Positions 23,503-30,320 of a DNA stretch of 33,225 nt are shown piece after piece. The translations under genes were made by a program, and so were the position numbers. A model generated the notes under the pieces. The model was not told the DNA's origin, made no database searches, and was given only the letters and a program-made list of their open reading frames with translations. Numbering within the stretch: the stretch's first letter is position 1; each line of letters starts with the position of its first letter. The stretch is from Bordetella parapertussis. Its GTDB lineage: Bacteria; Pseudomonadota; Gammaproteobacteria; Burkholderiales; Burkholderiaceae_D. The stretch is from contig CAMCXB010000023.1 in NCBI GenBank assembly GCA_945883145.1, forward strand, positions 1-33,225, given 5' to 3'.

Positions 23503-24196
23503 GTAGATCCCAATTCAATTATTACTTTATTATAAAAGCGAAAGTACTTAAAACGCTACCTACTTAAAACTAACTCCTGCCTTTACATAAACTAACTTTA
23601 GCTAATCTCCAAACCTGTGGGTGTGTGAGCGTGTACATGGGGATGCGCATCGACGCAGATTGCTGCCTAAGTGTCAGTCATTTGGTGTTTGTCAGAACAA
23701 TCACATGGCAAGCTATTTTCAGTTAAGTTCTTACATTGACCCGCTACTAGTTGAAGACTACAAGAAAAGAGATCACTACTTAATAAATCATTGCTTTAAT
23801 TAGGCATGTTTCTCTATTTATTATGACGCAATATTAGATCTATCTAATAGATTCAGTAGCGTATTTGTGGTTCGCAAGATATAAAATCTTATTGCTTAAT
23901 TGGTACCAATTCTTCTGATTAACAGCATCGAAAGCTATATAAATAAGCCGTAAAATCAACGAACTACAAGTTATTTTTGCGAGCGTGTAATTGTTCGTGC
24001 AATACACTTTGTCCAAGGTCAGATAAACAAAACAACATGTAGCGCCCCAATTGTGCTGACCATAGGTGACTGAGGTATTGCGTTGGCAAGTTATTGATTT
24101 TTTTGGAGAAAAAAGGGGATTATTGCGCTTGTTTTAAGGCTTACTTAAAATCTTAACCTCGTTAATGGTTAGTAGTTAAGACACAAAGGGGCGCAG
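23503..24196. other. Gene-free stretch holding junction E
   Basis: No gene seen. It holds junction E (23741-24003) and a 190-base run up to the MGMT-like gene, whose ribosome site AAAGGGG is at about 24186-24192. A short open frame at 23621-23803 overlaps the junction and lacks a ribosome site, so it is not listed. Confidence 0.6.
23741..24003. repeat. Att-like junction E (left arm, core, diverged right arm)
   Basis: The left arm 23765-23914 aligns with that of junction B. The core CTGATTAACAG is at 23915-23925. The right arm has diverged, and the CAGGCG and palindrome are not evident. Two arm repeats, CGTGTAAT (23984-23991) and CGTGCAAT (23996-24003), persist 12 bases apart and start 59 bases after the core, exactly as in junctions A, C and D. 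It separates the MntA/HepT cassette from the MGMT/VOC cassette. Confidence 0.65.
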
Positions 24197-24604
24197 ATGG
24201 CCAACAAGTGGCGGACAATGCTCGGTAAGAAAAAATCACCAAAGATGGTGGTGTTGGACAAAGACTTTGCTGGCATCAAAGCTGGAAGCAGACTCTTCGT
24301 TGCTACGCCCAAGATTATCGACGATTACATCCGTCGCATTCCCGCGGGACAAACGAGGACGATCGAAAGACTGCGCAACGAACTAGCCAGAAAGCACCAA
24401 TGTTCAGCAACTTGCCCCGTCTCGACTGCTATTTTTATCCGAATATCGGCTGAGTCCGCACTTGAAGAACTCGCCGAGGGCGAAGCCTTGCATGCGGTAG
24501 CGCCATTCTGGCGGTTGATCGATCCTGATTCAAAAGTGGCTGCACGCTTGACGATTGATCCGGAATGGATCGCTGCTCAGAGAGCAGCTGAGCAAGCGGT
24601 TTAA
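24197..24604 (+). CDS. MGMT-family small protein
   Basis: 135 residues. The IDDYIRRIPAGQTRTIERLRNELARKHQCSATCPVSTAIFIRI segment matches small proteins annotated as MGMT family, which share the helical DNA-binding fold of alkylguanine transferases. The PCHR active-site motif is absent, so alkyl transfer is not expected. AAAGGGG precedes the ATG. The VOC gene starts on the next base after the stop, so the two are co-translated. Base composition is clearly GC-richer than flanking DNA, suggesting separate origin. Confidence 0.75.
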   Translation: MANKWRTMLGKKKSPKMVVLDKDFAGIKAGSRLFVATPKIIDDYIRRIPAGQTRTIERLRNELARKHQCSATCPVSTAIFIRISAESALEELAEGEALHAVAPFWRLIDPDSKVAARLTIDPEWIAAQRAAEQAV

Positions 24605-25120
24605 GTGGCAATTTTTCTCTCCAAGATAAGCGCGAAACCTCGCATCATCCGAACGGTGATGGTGAGTGTCCTGCTGACTTGTGCGCTGTTAGGCATTGCC
24701 TATCAGCTATTTATGTTTACTCCGTCTTCACCACCAACTTCAACTATGACGCCTAACCCAATTGTCTATGTCGAGATACCGGTCACCGATCTTGAGCGCG
24801 CATCTCGTTTTTATGAGGAGGTCTTCCAGTTCTCGCTAAAGAGCACTATGGTAGATGGATATTCAATGGCCTTATTCCCCGCAGCAACGGGTAGTAGTGG
24901 CGCCTCAGGGGCACTCGTGAAGGGTGATGTATATATTCCTTCGAAGTCCGGTCCGATTGTTTACTTTGGTACAGAAAATATCGACCGTGCACTGGAGCGC
25001 GTTCGGAAGGCCGGAGGTAAGGTTCTGTATCCAGAAAAACGCTTGGACGGAATTGGAAGTATTGCGGAGTTCGAGGATAGCGAAGGTAACCGTATCGCCT
25101 TATTCGCTGCTAAGCCCTAA
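24605..25120 (+). CDS. VOC (glyoxalase/bleomycin-resistance fold) protein with N-terminal membrane segment
   Basis: 171 residues from the GTG at 24605, directly after the previous stop. A hydrophobic helix (about 17-37, in MVSVLLTCALLGIAYQLF) precedes a Pro/Thr/Ser linker and a single VOC domain (about 50-169: PIVYVEIPVTDLERASRFYEEVF..., GSIAEFEDSEGNRIALFA). The EFEDSEGNRIAL strand has the C-terminal acidic metal-ligand position. An ATG at 24659 would start at the helix. VOC proteins usually dimerise and bind divalent metal for lyase, isomerase or dioxygenase reactions; this one is unassigned. GC-richer than neighbours. Confidence 0.8.
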   Translation: MAIFLSKISAKPRIIRTVMVSVLLTCALLGIAYQLFMFTPSSPPTSTMTPNPIVYVEIPVTDLERASRFYEEVFQFSLKSTMVDGYSMALFPAATGSSGASGALVKGDVYIPSKSGPIVYFGTENIDRALERVRKAGGKVLYPEKRLDGIGSIAEFEDSEGNRIALFAAKP

Positions 25121-25285
25121 GGTTGGCTATGCGTTCTCATTTTGATTGGTGAACATTGTCTAATCGCTCTAGATACTTTCAAGCAGACTCTTATCTGAAG
25201 ACACTCCTTACGCGATCCGTAATCGAACGCAAGGTTTATTGTCGTAGTGAGGCCTCTAATCCTTGATTGAGTGAAGCGAGAAATG

Positions 25286-25318
25286 AAAAAGCCCGCGTAC
25301 TTTCCTCTGCGGGCTTTT
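25286..25318. terminator. Bidirectional rho-independent terminator (tRNA-linked)
   Basis: GCCCGC (25291-25296) pairs with GCGGGC (25309-25314), flanked by A5 on the left and T4 on the right, so it works on both strands. It lies just downstream of the minus-strand tRNA-Asn remnant and is repeated, with changes, next to remnant G. Both copies therefore probably descend from the native tRNA-Asn terminator. Confidence 0.8.
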
Positions 25319-25324
25319 GTATTT

Positions 25325-25369
25325 TGGCTCCCCGACCTGGACTCGAACTAGGGACCTTCGAATTAATAG
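25325..25369 (-). pseudogene. tRNA-Asn 3'-half remnant F
   Basis: Read on the minus strand, the segment ends with GGGGAGCCA and contains T-arm (GGTCCCTAGTTCGAGTCC), variable loop and anticodon loop of tRNA-Asn. The anticodon loop is CTATTAA in place of CTGTTAA and the T stem has a mismatch, so it is decayed. No 5' half follows on the other side; instead AGCTAGATAGGCGCC resembles the core-to-arm step of junctions B and D. It is best read as an attachment-site remnant, not a functional tRNA. Confidence 0.72.
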
Positions 25370-25433
25370 CTAGATAGGCGCCTTCAGCTGAAAGAGTATA
25401 GCGAAATTATCCAAGTAGTTATATGATTAACCT

Positions 25434-25688
25434 ATGATGATCACTTACACTAAGCATGCTTTGTCGCGTATGTATTAGCGTGGTATCAGCCAGCAGGAGG
25501 TTGAGGCTACGTTGGCAAATCCTATTCAAAGAATCGAAGCGAACCATGGTCGAATTGAATCTAGCGGCTTCATTGAGCGTGCAGGGTCAAAACAGTTGCT
25601 GAGAGTGGTTAGTGAAGGGCAAAAGGTAGTGTTGGTGATCACCGTTATTGCAACCAGTAAGTTTGAAAAGTATGGAGTTACACCATGA
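25434..25688 (+). pseudogene. DUF4258 gene interrupted by an in-frame TAG
   Basis: From ATG 25434 the frame reads MMITYTKHALSRMY, then TAG at 25476-25478, then RGISQQEVEATLANP...LLRVVSEGQKVVLVITVIATSK to TGA at 25686-25688. The whole 84-codon frame matches the DUF4258 pattern (HALxRMxxRGIS...), so a single base change broke it at codon 15. The stop overlaps the DUF2283 ATG by 4 bases. DUF4258 proteins resemble RelE-type toxins and are often found beside DUF2283 and XRE genes. Restart at TTG 25512 would give a protein without its first strand. Confidence 0.8.
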
Positions 25689-25885
25689 AAATTGAATACG
25701 ATCAGCAAGCAGATGCAATGTATATCCGTCTACGTGCAGGTAGTGTTGCGGAAAGTGATGAGGTGCGTCCAGGCGTGGTACTTGACTTCGATGCAGAAGG
25801 GCAAGTACTTGGTATTGAAATGCTTGATGTTAGTAAACGTACTGATAATCCTCGAGAGCTTGCAATGGAGCTTATAGGTGACTGA
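25685..25885 (+). CDS. DUF2283 protein
   Basis: 66 residues, full length for DUF2283: MKIEYDQQADAMYIRL opening, then ESDEVRPGVVLDFDAEGQVLGIEMLDVSKR. The family is a small beta-rich domain frequently encoded next to DUF4258 and antitoxin genes; its function is not established, though an antitoxin or accessory role is often proposed. GGAG precedes the ATG, and it overlaps both neighbours (4 bases to the left, 8 to the right), so the three genes form one translation-coupled unit. Confidence 0.88.
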   Translation: MKIEYDQQADAMYIRLRAGSVAESDEVRPGVVLDFDAEGQVLGIEMLDVSKRTDNPRELAMELIGD

Positions 25886-26111
25886 TAACGCGAAAAAACA
25901 AGTGATACAGCTCCGCGTTCAGTTGATGAATCATGTTAAAAAAGTTGTACAAGAAGAAGGATGGACACAGGCTCAAGCAGCTGAATATTTGGGAGTTGCG
26001 CAAAGCAGAGTGAGTGATTTGTTGAACAGTAAGTCGGATAAATTTAGTCTTGATATGCTGATTTCACTAGCTTCTCGCGTGGGATGCAAGATAGGTTTGG
26101 CCATTAAATGA
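25878..26111 (+). CDS. XRE/HigA-like antitoxin or regulator
   Basis: 77 residues from the GTG at 25878, preceded by GGAG inside the DUF2283 gene. The helix-turn-helix is visible in WTQAQAAEYLGVAQSRVSDLLNSK, followed by SLDMLISLASRVGCKIGLAI, as in the COG5606 group of antitoxin-type XRE proteins. It most likely represses its own operon. With the DUF4258 gene broken by a nonsense codon, the presumed antitoxin persists without an intact toxin. Confidence 0.88.
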   Translation: MTDNAKKQVIQLRVQLMNHVKKVVQEEGWTQAQAAEYLGVAQSRVSDLLNSKSDKFSLDMLISLASRVGCKIGLAIK

Positions 26112-26120
26112 ATTGATATT

Positions 26121-26170
26121 TAATCTGCTATCAGTTTAGGACCTCAAGAGAACGCCACCCTACGGATTAA
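26121..26170. repeat. Decayed left-arm motif with core-like sequence
   Basis: CTGCTATCAGTTTAGGACC (from 26125) matches the start of the left arms at 4430, 6311 and 22461. A core-like TACGGATTAA follows at 26161-26170, much closer than in the complete junctions. This suggests a deletion inside a former junction, just before remnant G. Confidence 0.5.
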
Positions 26171-26234
26171 AAATGAGGATGACTGCACATACCTTGATAT
26201 TGGGCACCTGCCTAAGTTGAATCAAAAAAAACAA

Positions 26235-26264
26235 AAAAGCCCGCAAATTCTCGTTTGTGGGCTT
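26235..26264. terminator. Rho-independent terminator (tRNA-linked), copy 2
   Basis: GCCCGCAAA (26239-26247) pairs with TTTGTGGGC (26254-26262), with one G-U pair and flanking A and T runs. Sequence and position relative to remnant G repeat the terminator at 25286-25318. Confidence 0.8.
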
Positions 26265-26272
26265 TTGTATTT

Positions 26273-26314
26273 TGGCTCCCCTACCTGGACTCTAATCAGG
26301 AACCTACGGATTAA
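26273..26314 (-). pseudogene. tRNA-Asn 3'-half remnant G
   Basis: Read on the minus strand it ends with GGGGAGCCA and carries a decayed T arm and variable loop of tRNA-Asn; the anticodon loop reads TCTTAAT in place of CTGTTAA. Sequence decay is greater than in remnant F. Nothing like a tRNA 5' half follows; the pcaR stop codon is 24 bases away. It marks the right edge of the repeat-bounded region. Confidence 0.7.
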
Positions 26315-26337
26315 GACCTGGTGGGGATTTTTTTATA

Positions 26338-27303
26338 TTAAGGCAGTAATACCGAGAGTTCAGATGCCGCATTAAGCAAAGTCGGTAAAAACGCATGCTC
26401 TAATTGATGCCGAGTGACTCGGGTAGTTTGTGTGGCGATATTTAAGGCAGCGACTACTGCCCCTGAAGCTCCACGTACTGGTACTGCTATAGACTGCAAT
26501 CCTATCTCCAATTCTTCTTCTACGATGGCATAGCCAGTTTGTCCTACTTCACGCAAAAGAACACGCAATTTTTCTTCAGAAACGAGAGTACGTTCAGTGT
26601 AAGCACGTAAATCACATTCAGAGAAATAGTCATTGAGTTGACTCTCTGTCATAGCTGCTAACATCACTCGTCCTAATGCAGTGCAATAAGCAGGTAGACG
26701 ACTGCCGGCATTCAGTGCAACTGACATTACACGCGAAGTAGCAGAGCGTGAGATGTAGAGCACTTCACCTTCATCCATGACAGCTAAAGAACATGATTCA
26801 TTCAAACTACGGCTGACTTGATTAAGACAAGGCTGAGCAGAAATGGTGAGGGGAGTGGAAGAAAGATAGGAATAACCTAAGGTGAGAATTTTAGGTTTGA
26901 GATAAAAATTATTTGCTTCGGAATCTGCATAACCTAATTGTTTTAAGGTGTACAAACATCGTCGCACTGCTGCACGTGGAATGCCGGTTTTATGACTAAT
27001 TTGCGCAATCGTCATTGCGCGTCGTTGGTCACTAAAGGCTTTAACAACTGCTAAACCACGCGCCAGTGATGTCATAAAACTAGGATCAGTTAATGCATCA
27101 ATTTCTTCTGCAATAGTGAGTGCGCGAACCGGTTTGGTTTCTTTTATGGTTTCAGTATTAATTTCTGTTTCATTTTCAGTTTCAAGATCCATATCGGACT
27201 CTGTTTCATTTTCAGTTTCAAGATCGTTTACATAAACTTTTGCCTCAGGATTTAATCGATTGGCATTAGCGAGATTGGTATTACGGGACGAGAAGTTGTG
27301 CAT
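26338..27303 (-). CDS. pcaR: IclR-family regulator of the pca genes (PcaR/PcaU type)
   Basis: 321 residues: an unusual acidic N-terminal extension (about 1-70), an IclR winged helix (about 77-140, with MTIAQISHKTGIPRAAVRRCLYTL) and an IclR effector domain (about 150-318). PcaR/PcaU proteins respond to beta-ketoadipate or protocatechuate. It is divergent from pcaI and faces three GTTCG-type palindromes in the shared 407-base region. The extension contains a tandem duplication of 12 residues (DLETENETESDM, then DLETENETE again), seen in DNA as a 36-base period at 27164-27225. Homologues are usually about 50 residues shorter; a start nearer residue 40 or 75 remains possible. Confidence 0.88.
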   Translation of the reverse strand: MHNFSSRNTNLANANRLNPEAKVYVNDLETENETESDMDLETENETEINTETIKETKPVRALTIAEEIDALTDPSFMTSLARGLAVVKAFSDQRRAMTIAQISHKTGIPRAAVRRCLYTLKQLGYADSEANNFYLKPKILTLGYSYLSSTPLTISAQPCLNQVSRSLNESCSLAVMDEGEVLYISRSATSRVMSVALNAGSRLPAYCTALGRVMLAAMTESQLNDYFSECDLRAYTERTLVSEEKLRVLLREVGQTGYAIVEEELEIGLQSIAVPVRGASGAVVAALNIATQTTRVTRHQLEHAFLPTLLNAASELSVLLP

Positions 27304-27710
27304 GATGATTTCACTCAGGTGAGGGTTCGAACGAACAGACTGGGTGTACTACTTGACTGCACGTGGCATAGTCTTGCAACGAGCAGGCGACTTACCGTAA
27401 CGGAATACGCTGCAAAATTGATAATCCTTGTATCTGATTCGCATGTTTCAATTCGTTCAGCTATGGGGTCTGAGGATTTCGTTGCTTATCAGTGACATTG
27501 TTTAAATAAGAACACTATAAAAAACGGTTCGGCCACCGAACACAATTTTGAGTGTGCGCTTGCGATAGCTTAGCGAGAACTATACACTCGTTCGGTTCTA
27601 TAAACAGATTATTGTTCGATTATCGAACGTTACGCTTTTTCGACTTCTCATAGAATTTGGCGGAATGCAGTCTTCAAGCTCGCTTATTCTTATTTCTTTA
27701 AGGTCAAGAA
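27304..27710. promoter_or_regulatory. pcaR-pcaI control region with three GTTCG palindromes
   Basis: No gene. Three symmetric sites suit IclR-type PcaR boxes: GTTCGATTATCGAAC (27614-27628, 7-1-7), GTTCGGCCACCGAAC (27527-27541, 6-3-6) and GTTCG-AA-CGAAC (27325-27336), the last only 22 bases before the pcaR start. The first closely resembles the GTTCGAT-ATCG box of Pseudomonas putida PcaR. TAGAAT at 27651-27656 is a possible -10 for pcaI. Confidence 0.65.
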
Positions 27711-28385
27711 TTGGTCAATAAAATCATGAGTTCCATGGCTTCTGCTGTAGCAGATGTTCATGACGGTGCCACCATTATGATTGGTGGCTTTGGGAATGCC
27801 GGTATGCCTCGCGCGTTGATTGATGCACTGATAGCACAAGGTGCGCGTGATCTAACGATTGTGAATAACAATGCGGGCAATGGCGACACAGGCCTAGCCG
27901 CCTTGCTCGCTGCAGGACGCGTTCGAAAAATCATTTGCTCGTTTCCACGTCAAACTGATTCCCATGTGTTTGATGGTTTATATCGCAGTGGGAAAATTGA
28001 ATTAGAACTCACACCGCAAGGTAATCTGGCTGAACGCATACGTGCTGCCGGTGCAGGCATAGGTGGATTTTTTTCTCCAACTGGTTATGGCACTTTGCTC
28101 GCTGAAGGTAAAGAGACTCGTCTAATTAATGGTCGACAGTATGTGCTCGAGTCACCAATTCATGCTGACTATGCATTGATAAAAGCATTGAAGGCAGATC
28201 GTTGGGGTAATTTAGTGTATCGAAAAGCAGCACGAAATTTTGGACCGATTATGGCAATGGCAGCTAAATGCACGATTGCTCAAGTTGATGAAGTTGTTGC
28301 GCTCGGTGATTTAGATCCTGAAGTCATCATCACACCAGGCATCTTTGTAAAACGTGTTGTGCAGTCCGAAGGAGAAAAAAAATGA
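27711..28385 (+). CDS. pcaI: 3-oxoadipate CoA-transferase subunit A
   Basis: 224 residues of the CoA-transferase alpha subunit: TIMIGGFGNAGMPRALIDAL, then the GGFFSPTGYGT loop and a C-terminal VDEVVALGDLDPE. With PcaJ it moves CoA from succinyl-CoA to 3-oxoadipate. The start is a TTG at 27711, favoured because AAGG lies just upstream and homologues begin M-(I/V)-N-K; an ATG at 27726 is the alternative. It ends in an ATGA overlap with pcaJ, as expected of two subunits made in equal amounts. Confidence 0.95.
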   Translation: MVNKIMSSMASAVADVHDGATIMIGGFGNAGMPRALIDALIAQGARDLTIVNNNAGNGDTGLAALLAAGRVRKIICSFPRQTDSHVFDGLYRSGKIELELTPQGNLAERIRAAGAGIGGFFSPTGYGTLLAEGKETRLINGRQYVLESPIHADYALIKALKADRWGNLVYRKAARNFGPIMAMAAKCTIAQVDEVVALGDLDPEVIITPGIFVKRVVQSEGEKK

Positions 28386-29020
28386 AGCGATTTTCTCGAG
28401 ACGACATGGCACGTCGTGTAGCGCAAGATATTCCTGAAGGTGCCTATGTAAATTTAGGTATAGGTTTGCCTACTATGGTCGCCAATCATTTAGATAAATC
28501 ACGTGACATATTTTTACATAGTGAAAACGGCATATTAGGTATGGGGCCAGCACCTGCAGCTGGAGAAGAAGATGAAGATGTCATCAATGCAGGTAAACAA
28601 CCGGTTACTTTACTTACAGGTGGATCTTATTTTCATCATGGTGATTCTTTTGCCATGATGCGTGGAGGTCATCTCGATATTTGTGTACTAGGTGCATTTC
28701 AAGTATCCGTTCAAGGTGATTTAGCGAATTGGCACACTGGTGCACCAGATGCAATTCCTGCAGTCGGTGGTGCAATGGATTTAGCCATCGGTGCTAAGAG
28801 TGTGTATGTCATGATGGAACATCAAACTAAAACGGGCGAGAGTAAGATTGTTCAAGCCTGTACTTATCCTCTGACTGGCATAGGCTGTGTGAATCGTATT
28901 TATACTGATTTAGCAGTCATGGATGTCACACAACAGGGTTTAATTGTGCGCGACATTGCAGAAGGAATGAGCTTGCAAGAATTAGAAAAATTAACTGGCG
29001 TTGCCTTAATTGCAGGCTAG
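28382..29020 (+). CDS. pcaJ: 3-oxoadipate CoA-transferase subunit B
   Basis: 212 residues of the beta subunit. The catalytic Glu, which forms the CoA thioester intermediate, lies in HSENGILGMGP. The GSYFHHGDSFAMMRGGHLDICVLGAFQVS and KTGESKIVQACTYPLTG segments are typical. AAGGAGA sits before the ATG, which overlaps pcaI by 4 bases. Confidence 0.96.
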   Translation: MKRFSRDDMARRVAQDIPEGAYVNLGIGLPTMVANHLDKSRDIFLHSENGILGMGPAPAAGEEDEDVINAGKQPVTLLTGGSYFHHGDSFAMMRGGHLDICVLGAFQVSVQGDLANWHTGAPDAIPAVGGAMDLAIGAKSVYVMMEHQTKTGESKIVQACTYPLTGIGCVNRIYTDLAVMDVTQQGLIVRDIAEGMSLQELEKLTGVALIAG

Positions 29021-29068
29021 GCTACAAAGAAAAATCAATACAACTTCAACTAACACATCGGATGAACA

Positions 29069-30271
29069 ATGAATGATGCATTTATTTGCGATGCTATTCG
29101 CACACCTATAGGTCGCTTTGGCGGCGTATTAAAAGATGTACGTGCAGATGATTTAGGTGCTATTCCTTTACGTGCGCTGATGCAGCGTAATCCACAAGTT
29201 GATTGGCATGCACTGTCAGAAGTTATTTATGGTTGCGCCAATCAAGCAGGTGAAGATAACCGTAATGTCGCTCGTATGGCATTACTACTCGCCGGCTTGC
29301 CTCAAGAAATTGGTGGCGGCACGGCGAATCGTTTATGTGGTTCGGGTATGGATGCAGTCGGCACAGTAGCTCGTGCAATTAAATCAGGTGAATGCGGCAT
29401 GATGATAGCGGGTGGTGTGGAGTCCATGACACGCGCTCCCTTTGTGATGGGTAAGGCAGAGAGTGCTTTTTCTCGTAATGCGCAAATTTTTGATACGACC
29501 ATAGGCTGGCGATTTATTAATCCACAAATGAAAGCTTTATATGGTGTGGATGCGATGCCTGAGACAGCAGAAAATGTCGCGCAAGACTACAACATCAATC
29601 GTCATGATCAAGATGTGTTTGCAGTAGCGAGTCAGAATAAAGTAGCAGCTGCACAAGCAGCAGGTATCTTGGCAGAAGAAATAGTGCCGGTTGTGATTCC
29701 ACAAAAAAAGGGTGATCCCATTACGGTATCGCATGATGAACATCCTCGTGCCACCAGTGTAGAAGCATTAGCGAAATTAAAAGGCGTAGTGCGCCCTGAT
29801 GGTACTGTCACTGCGGGCAATGCATCGGGTGTGAATGATGGTGCGTGTGCATTATTAATTGCCAATGCAGAGATGGCAGCGAAACATGGATTAACGCCGA
29901 AAGCACGTATCGTTGCAATGGCAACTGCTGGTGTAGCACCGCGTGTAATGGGTATAGGTCCAGCACCCGCTGTGCAAAAACTTTTACAGCAAACTGGCTT
30001 AACGCTAGATCAAATGGATGTGATTGAATTAAATGAAGCCTTTGCAGCACAAGGTTTAGCAGTGCTGCGTCAATTAGGCATAGCGGATGATGATGCGCGT
30101 GTGAATCCAAATGGCGGTGCGATCGCTTTGGGTCATCCACTAGGTATGAGTGGTGCACGTTTAGTCACAACCGCGATGTATCAGCTACAACGTACAGAAG
30201 GCCGCTATGCGCTGTGTACAATGTGTATAGGTGTTGGTCAAGGTATTGCACTCATTATTGAGCGCGTCTAA
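29069..30271 (+). CDS. pcaF: 3-oxoadipyl-CoA thiolase
   Basis: 400 residues, standard thiolase length. Active-site residues are visible in order: the nucleophilic Cys in NRLCGSGMDAV (about residue 90), His in GGAIALGHPLGMSGAR, and the second Cys in CIGVGQGIA near the end. IRTPIGRFGG is the usual N-terminal motif. It cleaves 3-oxoadipyl-CoA to succinyl-CoA and acetyl-CoA, the last step of the pathway. It follows pcaJ by 48 bases and precedes pcaH by 49 in one operon. Confidence 0.96.
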   Translation: MNDAFICDAIRTPIGRFGGVLKDVRADDLGAIPLRALMQRNPQVDWHALSEVIYGCANQAGEDNRNVARMALLLAGLPQEIGGGTANRLCGSGMDAVGTVARAIKSGECGMMIAGGVESMTRAPFVMGKAESAFSRNAQIFDTTIGWRFINPQMKALYGVDAMPETAENVAQDYNINRHDQDVFAVASQNKVAAAQAAGILAEEIVPVVIPQKKGDPITVSHDEHPRATSVEALAKLKGVVRPDGTVTAGNASGVNDGACALLIANAEMAAKHGLTPKARIVAMATAGVAPRVMGIGPAPAVQKLLQQTGLTLDQMDVIELNEAFAAQGLAVLRQLGIADDDARVNPNGGAIALGHPLGMSGARLVTTAMYQLQRTEGRYALCTMCIGVGQGIALIIERV

Positions 30272-30320
30272 ACAATAAAAACAGCGCTCACGCTTTTGTT
30301 CGCGTATTTACGGAGTCACT

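Larger units (their letters stand above)
25121..25433. other. Gene-free stretch holding terminator and tRNA-Asn remnant F
   Basis: No gene seen. It holds the hairpin (25286-25318), the tRNA-Asn 3' half (25325-25369) and the CAGGCGCC-like arm start (TAGGCGCC) after it. Confidence 0.6.

Noticed and set aside
24197..24604. Active O6-alkylguanine DNA alkyltransferase
   Set aside because: The PCHR active-site motif is missing and the protein is short; only the family fold is supported.
25325..25369. Functional tRNA-Asn gene on the minus strand
   Set aside because: Only the 3' half is present; no D arm or 5' acceptor strand follows, and the anticodon loop is altered.
29302..30158. Antisense open frames within pcaF
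   Set aside because: They lie wholly in a clear thiolase gene, have low-complexity His/Leu-rich products and no ribosome sites.
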